Source: Zarea fungicola (Eukaryota > Ascomycota > Sordariomycetes > Hypocreales > Cordycipitaceae). Taken from it: a stretch of DNA of 14,391 nucleotides. How positions within the stretch are numbered: position 1 is the stretch's first letter; each line of letters opens with the position of its first letter. The notes beneath the pieces were generated by a model. It did no database searches. It had not been told where the DNA came from and was given only the letters and a program-made list of their open reading frames with translations. The stretch is from contig FWCC01000197.1 of the NCBI GenBank assembly GCA_900169235.1, positions 896 to 15,286 of the forward strand. The letters are read 5' to 3'. Shown here piece by piece: positions 8,406 to 14,391 of this stretch. A program made the translations under genes and the position numbers.

Positions 8406-9995
8406 AAGAAAATACAAGTCCTTTTATGCATTACTCCGCTAAATGCCGTTGTGCGCACATGTTCTGGTGCACGCTGACTGAGCCGGTGGTGTGAAGCCAC
8501 ATGCTCTACCCCCAAGAGTGCTCTTGAAAGGATGTATGCCGACGCCACCAATCTGCAAGCCTGTCGCCATGAACAACTGGCTCAGGGCAGATTTGGCACA
8601 AGCGGTGGACTTTTCGCCCACAGTGGTGGTTGACCACAGTGTTAGGTAGGAGGAACGCCGCAGATTGAAATGGACTTTGTATATGCACTCCCAATTCCAT
8701 GCGCAATCGTGGAAGTTCAGGAATATTATGATGGCCGCGGGCAAGGATTAAGAGGCCAATATGTGCCTGACGGGATACTTTCCGCGACGGAGATGGAATG
8801 TGTTGCAAATGGATCAGGAAGCGATGAAGCAAGGCAAATATCAACATGGCAAAGATCGATCCTGAAAGAAATATTTCAAAGTCGACCTTGCAAAGATGAG
8901 ATATACATAAAATACAAATACAAGCTCTATCTGCTAAATACTAATCAAATATCCACTTAACTGCTACAAAGCTACACTGGCGGTCTCTTGTTCCAAGATT
9001 CGATGGAAGAAAGCGTCTGTATCCGCAGATGTGGAATTATCATTCACTAGTCGAGGGTTTATCCTGGCAAGCTGGCGGGCAAAGTAAACCTGCCCTGTCG
9101 TCACCAGAAGGAAATATGCGCTTCGTTACTGGTCTAAAATGCCACATATTAGAGAATGATGAAGGTATCTGTTAGTCTTTCCACGGCGCGTCTTGTCATA
9201 GAGTGTATATCATCAGCAGCTCTCGACTTCGTGTCAGAAGTCGCCATGTCACATACGGCATGAGAACGGAGTTGATGTCTTCCACTTTCCAAACTCCGCC
9301 CTGTAGTTTCAGCTGGCTTCAGTAAATTCTTTTTTCAATATCGGCGCTGTATCATTTGCATTTACCGACGCAGGAGATTTCTTGGCATATTGTTAGTCTT
9401 GTGACACTATTGGCACACCATTGCGTGCGAGGCTGCAGGACTTGCCCAGCTGAATCTGGAAGAGCTCAATGGCCCCAAAAGATATAAGTAGTATAGCAGT
9501 TCATAGTGGCGCACGTTGAAAGTACTGCACGTCGCATGTACTGGCCTCCGTTGCCTCCAACTTGAGGAACATATCGTCGTTCCAGCACGTACCGTACATA
9601 TCTTGTGCAAGAATTTATAGAAATGTCTGAAAAAACATAATGGAATCCTCGCGCATTCTGCCATAAATTCTAGCTCTTGTACCGGCCGTGCTTCATTGCT
9701 GCCCAACCAATGTCGGCCTTCTTCAGCTCAATTCAGCCGTTTACTGAAGCGGCCACTGACTGGGCAAACCTACCCTCCATTATGTACGGCAGAGATACCA
9801 GCCCACTCTTTTATTTCCGCCATAAAAACTATCTCTTCAGCAGAGATATTAAATCCTTGTCCGAAAAACACTCTGTCCTATGTTAACTCACGTTGGATAA
9901 TGGTCTGGCTGCAATTGCAACTCAAAGCTACTAATATCCGATACGAAGGATCGGCTAAAGAACTTCTTCGCATATAATTCATTACCCACCTTAAA
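8406..9995. other. Long intergenic region without an intact gene
   Basis: About 1.6 kb between two plus-strand genes. Open frames up to about 113 codons (for example 8506-8847 minus and 8670-8960 plus) have no recognised motif and no convincing exon-intron structure. The direct repeat CCACAGTG occurs twice near 8620-8641, and an imperfect hairpin GTGGT-TG-ACCAC lies between. The only stretch with protein-like character is the minus-strand relic at 8964-9247, listed separately. The last part must contain the promoter of the CorA-like gene, but no clear TATA box was found. Confidence 0.5.
8964..9247 (-). pseudogene. Possible short minus-strand gene or relic, unknown family
   Basis: Two open segments look protein-like. 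The first starts at ATG 9247 and reads MATSDTKSRAADDIHSM, then TRRAVERLTDT, stopping at 9149-9151. The second, in another frame, runs from about 9125 to a TAG at 8964-8966 and contains GQVYFARQLARINPRL and DTDAFFHRILEQE. The second segment is amphipathic, rich in charged and helix-forming residues and ends cleanly, unlike the surrounding noise. An intron could join them: CTAAC at about 9173 and AG sites near 9098-9118 exist, but I find no GT donor before the first stop that gives a good join. It may therefore be a decayed gene, a C-terminal remnant, or chance. No function is proposed. Confidence 0.3.
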
Positions 9996-12221
9996 ATGTC
10001 AACTCCGCCAGTGTCAATTGGGGAAGATGCAAATGTAAGAAAATACATCAAAGTTAAGAGCAGTGCCAGCTGATTTGTCTCCTGGTCCTGTATCGCACTT
10101 GCTAACTACCCTGGTGAACTGACCCAGACTCCTGGCCTTGGTATGCCAAAAGATCAAAACCTCTCCGGGAAGCCTCGTGAGCAGTCAGCTCATAATGAAA
10201 CACTGTCTTTTCCTTACAAGGCCACAAGTCCCACTGACTCTCCTGGGATACAATTCCGAGAGGAAGACAAGTCTAGGATCAAGATGGCTCACGCTATTCC
10301 AAAAGATGGCAGAATGGACCTTCTATCTGATCTTAGTTTTGTCCTCAGGATAGCTGGAATTCAGATTTTGGGACAGAGAATGGACATTACATGGAAAAGT
10401 ATGTGCGACGATAGGTCCCGGCGTGAGCTCCAAATAAGCTCTCGCGGGTGGCAATTACTGACTAAAGGGGCCAAAGCAAGCCCAGTGGGGGAACCTCTAA
10501 TAAGCTACTTGGGCTTTTTTTCCTGTCATGCCTTTCATAGGCTTGGCTTGTTCGTTGTTCGAGATATCGATCCCAATAGCGGATTTCAATTCCTGTACGA
10601 CATGGGAGCCACGAAGCCACGCTTCATGAACAGCGAGCTGCCGCTCGGGGAAAATGTCTCTCGCTCGACGTGGTATGAATTTCCATCCATGTCCGATGTC
10701 TTTGACTGGCAGGACTCGGAGGACTCGCAGACGATGTTCTGCCAGGCCGGTCGACAGATGAGCTCTACAGCTCCCTGGCAGCGGATTATACTGTGGCAGG
10801 GTCTTTCCTTTGGATCGGACATTCGCTTGGTGCGGAGTAGAGCAGCGACAAAAATAGAGGCATCTACTTTCTCTTATCAAAATGAAATGGCCAAATCAAT
10901 ACAACCGGCGGTTGAGCTGCACTTATCAGGACAGCGCAGGGGTGGCAGCGAGCTGACAAATCCATACTCTGATATGCAGAACGCATTCCACATCACTTTT
11001 TTTGAAAGACTTGAAGATGATATCAAGTTTACAGAAGAAACGAGTCAGGAGTTGGGATTAAAGATTGGGCGCTTATATGAAAGACCACAGGAAGCTGGCC
11101 ACAGCGCCGGAAGCGAGGATTCTGATACATTAGCGTTTCGGCGGAGCTCATTTACAGTGTTTACAACTACTGGAAAATTGGAAACTGACTTGGATCCTGA
11201 ATATCCGAGGAGCGAGAACTGGCATTGGACAATGTTGATTTTGAGTCCTTCTGGGTTCTTTCCTGGGGTCGAGTACGACTGGGCCATCGACACGGGCAGA
11301 GTCAGTCGCAAAACGGCGGAGCTATCATGCATTGTATATGCCCTCGAAAAAGTTGAGCATAGATGGCGACGACTGGACAAGTACATAGCAAGTTTGCTGG
11401 TAGAAGATTTTATGGATTCTACTGCCTATAGCAAGCTACTATTCGACGATGCATCATTCAGTCGATCGAGGCTGTACTTTTGGGTTCTTGGGTGCCTCAG
11501 CGAATTTGATCCTGTCATTGACGACAACATCAGACAGTGTAAGCTTTATAGGATAGCACGGATTGAGCCACTGCGGGATTATATAGAGGATATAGAGCTG
11601 CGACTCAAATCACCCGTGGCAACAACCCTATCTTATGGGCAACAAGACCTCAAAAGGCTAGTCGAACTAGACAAAAAAGCTAGCGCGATTGGACAGAGCT
11701 TGGAAGACTTGCGCTCCGAGTTTTCGGCTAAACAAGCACGGGTTCAAATACTGCGCGATGGCCTCTTTAATGCCAGTGCACTCATGGAGAGCAGATCGTC
11801 CACACGACTTGGTCAGAACGTGCAGCTGCTCACATACGTGAGCATATTCTACCTCCCACTTGCGTTTTGCGCTGCTCTTTGGGCAATTCCCAACATCACC
11901 GACCAGAAGACAAAAATTCCTTTTATTGTCACGGCAACTCTTGTAGGACTGGTGACTTACGTGGTTGTCGCCAATCTAGGAAACATTATTGAATTTCTCG
12001 CAAGAGCGTTCCGAAGTTGGAAAAACAAACTGCTGGACAGGATGGAAGGCGATGAACAGCAGCACTGGAGATTCGTTCGGAAGCAGTTTGAAGAGTTCCC
12101 CCCTCAAGACGGGAACAAAGTGCCATCTGACTGGTGGCTACTCCGATACCAGATGCGCGATTTTTGGAGGAAACCAAAACCAGAATCTACCGACAGTGAA
12201 GACGAGACTGTAGATGTTTGA
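9996..12221 (+). CDS. CorA-like (Mg2+ transporter-fold) fungal membrane protein, 710 aa
   Basis: Predicted join(9996..10034, 10128..12221). The long open frame has an ATG at 10143. However, ATG 9996 (AAAATGTCA) opens a 13-codon exon reading MSTPPVSIGEDAN, followed by a 93-nt intron with GTAAGA donor, CTAAC branch point (10102-10106) and CAG acceptor at 10127, entering the same frame at phase 0. Residues 1-500 have no motif I can name; they are soluble, with many Trp and acidic stretches. About 518-575 is a charged, coiled-coil-like helix, then two membrane helices (about 580-600 and 610-630) in the CorA/ZntB arrangement, then a charged tail ending in an acidic run with SDSEDE. The GMN signature expected after the first helix is replaced by AIPN (599-602). 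Known: CorA proteins are pentameric divalent-cation channels. Here the transport role is uncertain; the domain may anchor or sense. Numbers refer to the 710-aa model. Confidence 0.85.
10035..10127 (+). other. Intron 1 of the CorA-like gene (start-deciding)
   Basis: GTAAGA donor, GCTAACT branch point about 21 nt before a CCCAG acceptor, and phase-0 joining of two coding exons. This predicts the protein begins at 9996 rather than at 10143 and adds 18 residues. Confidence 0.7.
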
Positions 12222-12736
12222 GAGAGAGAAACACCACGACAGCATTCCCTTTTTTTGTGAGAAGTAGCTGCTGCGTTGAGGGCCGGAATGGCACTAGCAG
12301 CACTTTGGTTGAGCATCTGTTCTTGGCGCTGGGAGAAACGGCTAAATTATTATTTTGGATTGATCTTGTTTGCTGGGAGCGTGGCGTTTATCACCAGCGC
12401 ACCAGCAGCGTATTAACAGAGGACAGCGGTTACGCAGGACGAATAAAAGAAGTGATGTCCCATCCCTTGGTAGTCATATGTGAAATGAAATATTAGTATT
12501 AATTGTACGATAATATATAAAATAAAAATAAGCGCTCGTTGACAATATTCACTCGTGCCAAAGTAACTCAATACAAACGCCAAAACACAGCAGTTGAAAT
12601 TCATCAGCGCTTCTTCGTCGTCTTATAACAGGGTATCTCGAAATATTTTCTGCGCCTGCGTGGGTATCGAATCTGATTTAGAAAGCATTTTTCCTCGACT
12701 AGTGACAGACGTTGTTCCGTCGTACGTTCCGCGGCG
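12222..12736. other. Convergent intergenic region (two 3' ends)
   Basis: 515 bp between the stop codons of the plus-strand CorA-like gene and the minus-strand MARVEL gene. No coding support. It holds the presumed 3' untranslated regions of both. AATAAA at 12521-12526, within a locally A/T-rich patch about 300 bases after the plus-strand stop, is a plausible polyadenylation signal. No equally clear signal was seen for the minus-strand gene. Confidence 0.55.
12521..12526 (+). terminator. Putative polyadenylation signal AATAAA
   Basis: AATAAA within a T/A-rich stretch (about 12490-12531) downstream of the CorA-like stop codon at 12219-12221. Fungal polyadenylation signals are loose, so this is only a candidate. 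Confidence 0.35.
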
Positions 12737-13320
12737 TTAGACGTGAGCGCGACCGGTGAAGCGGGTACGAACGTCGCGGTGCTTCCACCAGTAGCCCGTA
12801 GCGGCGAGGGCGACAAAGAACCAGAGGAGGGCGCTGACGAGGTCGACCCAGATGGCATTCCTCATGCGCTTGATGCCGCCGTCTCCTTCGGGGTCTTCAT
12901 GGAGGAAGAGCTGCCATTTGTTAGTTTTTTCTGTGCGCAGAAAGTAGAGGTTGAGTGCATGTTTCGTACCTTGGCAAAGACGCCAAACAGAGTAATGTTG
13001 AGGATAAAGAGGACGAGGTTCCAGACGGGCGCGACGATGCCAATAGAGGTAAAGATCAAAGGCACAAAGTAGATGAGGCAGGTGAAGCTGGACAGGCAAC
13101 CGACGACGACAGCAAAGACCTGGAGCAAGACGGTTAGCGCATGCGAGAATGGGAGCGTTCAGTATTTATTTACCCATCGGGAATCAATGTGCACATTGTG
13201 CTCCCTAGCACGCTGGACATCGGTGGCGTAGAGTCCAATGATGGCGAGGCCGAGGACAAAGAGGAGGAAGTGGACGACGGAAAAGGCGAGATAGCCCTTG
13301 GTGACGCTGAAGCCTTTCAT
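12737..13320 (-). CDS. MARVEL-domain-like four-helix membrane protein, 156 aa
   Basis: Predicted complement(join(12737..12910, 12970..13119, 13174..13320)). Start ATG at 13320 (MKGFSVTKGYLAFS), exons of 49, 50 and 57 codons, all phase 0. The introns are 54 nt (GTAAAT...CTCCAG, branch point CTAAC) and 59 nt (GTACGA...GGCAG, branch point CTAAC). There are four hydrophobic segments: about 11-31, 50-72, 76-97 and 119-140. Between them are a short polar loop after helix 1, a charged loop with HEDPEGDGG after helix 3, and a basic tail (HRDVRTRFTGRAHV). Helix 4 has the W-x-D-L-V-S-A-L-L-W pattern common in fungal MARVEL proteins. Known of the family: small tetraspan proteins in membrane apposition, cholesterol-rich domains and vesicle traffic. 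The exact role here is unknown. No lesion seen. It is convergent with the CorA-like gene. Confidence 0.9.
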
Positions 13321-13717
13321 GATGGTCGGCGGGGCGGGGGAAGTAAAATGGTTAATACGATAAAACGCGTTTGGTGGCTGTTGCTGGGTGATGCTGTTTG
13401 CGATGGTTCACCCACGATAAACGGCAATAAACGACAACGGCTGAGCGATCAAGGACGGCTTCGTGATGCAGAAAGAAGAAGAAAAATTTGACAAGAGGGG
13501 AAGATGGAAAATCCAAGACCCGTGTTGGGCTCGCGCGACGATGGGCTCATTTTACCAAAGCGGCATTTACCTTTCCGCAGAGGAAGAAACCTTGGTTTGT
13601 CGCGTTTGATTCAGTTTAGCAGCGTGACGTCAAGGAAGCCGCTAGACCGTGGCCGGCAAAGACTGGCCAGACGAGCCTATCAGGCTGCAATTACGGGGCA
13701 AAAATTCAAGCTACAGG

Positions 13718-13757
13718 CCAAGCTGGGCCAAGCTGGGTCAAGCTGGGTCAAGCAGGG
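13718..13757 (+). repeat. Tandem repeat, four 10-bp units
   Basis: Units CCAAGCTGGG, CCAAGCTGGG, TCAAGCTGGG and TCAAGCAGGG lie head to tail, with one change at the first base of units 3-4 and one internal change in unit 4. A weaker related segment (TCAAGCTACA) lies just before, at 13707. It is a minisatellite-like array in non-coding DNA, about 400 bp upstream of the MARVEL start. Confidence 0.85.
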
Positions 13758-14309
13758 CCTCTGGTCTCAGTCAGGGCAGACATGGCGCTGATCGATTGGC
13801 CAAGGGTGCTGGAGCAGCCTGGAAGCGGGCCGCTAGTGGCCTGTGGCGGTCAGGAATGCCCTGTATTGATGAACCGCCGCTAAGCCGTTTTGGGGGGTGC
13901 AGTCCTGCCTACTCCGTTAAATCGACATTTTACACTCGGTCCATTGTGATGCATCTCACAGGGCTGCTGCGCCCCTCTTGGCAAAAGTGGTTTTGGACTT
14001 TTTTTTATTCATCGCTCAAGCTATCTGAGAAATGTGGACAAGGCTGGTAACACGGCTGTGAGGGCACATTTTCGCAATCGATGCCACCATCATGGAGGGA
14101 GAGCTTCGGCAAGTGCAAGACACATGATTAAAATAAAAATAAATTTACTCCAACGTGTTTATGAAATTGGTAGATTTCTGTATTTCTGTATTTCATCGCC
14201 CTTCTCGTAGCTTGTCTCTGCTTCCGCAGCCAAGTAAAGCAGACAACTGCTGTGGCCACTGGACTGAAGTATGCCACCCCGCCCATATTTCTGGGGTGTC
14301 TCTTTTGTG

Positions 14310-14391
14310 TCGTCCTTTATATGCACCTACCCTGTAACATCCGACACGATTCAGACAATCCGCACTTTACATCTTTCATCTACATCACAAG
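14310..14391 (+). promoter_or_regulatory. Probable promoter and 5' leader of a gene beyond the right edge
   Basis: A TATA-like TTTATATGC (about 14316-14324) is followed by C/A-rich, G-poor sequence ending in ACATCTTTCATCTACATCAC. Such CT/CA-rich tracts are usual just before fungal start codons. No ATG follows inside the window, so the gene itself is not visible. Confidence 0.35.

Larger units (their letters stand above)
13321..14391. other. Intergenic region upstream of MARVEL gene and of an off-window gene
   Basis: No supported coding region; the plus-strand open frames (13504-13791, 13649-14050) are low-complexity readings through a repeat and have no motif. The part next to 13320 is the MARVEL promoter side, with a G-rich patch (13325-13340) just upstream of its ATG and a purine-rich run (about 13470-13490). 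The right end looks like a promoter and leader for a plus-strand gene. Confidence 0.5.

Noticed and set aside
8506..8960. Overlapping open frames of about 100 codons on both strands
   Set aside because: No recognisable domain and no exon structure; composition as for non-coding DNA.
10497..11386. Minus-strand open frames of 78-127 codons opposite the CorA-like gene
   Set aside because: Antisense shadows of a long, motif-bearing plus-strand gene.
10143..12221. Start of the CorA-like protein at 10143
   Set aside because: A well-formed upstream exon and intron join in phase, making 9996 the better start; 10143 remains possible.
12604..13137. Several plus- and minus-strand open frames across the MARVEL gene
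   Set aside because: They read through introns or the opposite strand; the three-exon model gives one coherent four-helix protein.
1..14391. tRNA, rRNA, CRISPR array or bacterial operon features
   Set aside because: No T-loop-type GGTTCGAATCC or similar clover-leaf, no spaced repeats, and introns plus fungal families exclude a prokaryotic reading.

Overview
The window reads as nuclear DNA of a filamentous ascomycete (Pezizomycotina). The evidence is short introns of 54-93 nt with GT-AG ends and CTAAC/CTGAC-type branch points, A-rich or ACC contexts before start codons, fungal-type protein families, and an AT-rich block that carries the footprint of repeat-induced point mutation (RIP: CpA to TpA, read as TpG to TpA on the other strand). 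I cannot name the species.

Layout. Positions 1-4966 hold one Ty1/Copia-type LTR retrotransposon on the minus strand, decayed by point transitions. It has a partial 3' LTR at the left edge and then one gag-pol reading frame running right to left (RNase H about 110-640, reverse transcriptase about 640-1480, integrase about 2000-2860, protease motif at 3252-3272, gag to about 4770). A primer-binding site matching half of initiator tRNA-Met lies at 4915-4927, and a stub of 5' LTR ends at a two-base N gap (4967-4968). Base composition then switches abruptly to ordinary gene-type DNA. About 5423-5997 (+) is a wrecked acyltransferase gene of the BAHD/transferase type. It has a frameshift, a nonsense codon and a deletion over the catalytic HXXXD region. 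6542-8405 (+) is an apparently intact 5-exon, 14-helix MFS transporter of DHA2 type (539 aa). 8406-9995 has no convincing intact gene, only a possible short minus-strand relic near 8964-9247. 9996-12221 (+) is a 710-aa protein with a CorA-like membrane module at its C terminus; a 13-codon first exon upstream gives a better start than the first ATG of the long open frame. It converges on 12737-13320 (-), a 3-exon MARVEL-type four-helix membrane protein of 156 aa. 13321-14391 is intergenic, with a short tandem repeat and, at the right edge, what looks like the promoter and 5' leader of a gene starting just outside the window.

How the parts relate. The dead acyltransferase beside an intact efflux-type MFS gene may be the remnant of a small specialised-metabolism locus next to a RIP-silenced transposon; this is inference. 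The CorA-like and MARVEL genes show no functional link to it. I found no evidence for a wholly new system. The most informative points are the frame-preserving decay of the retroelement, the loss of the acyltransferase active site, the non-canonical CorA-like protein with its revised start, and the unexplained relic at 8964-9247.
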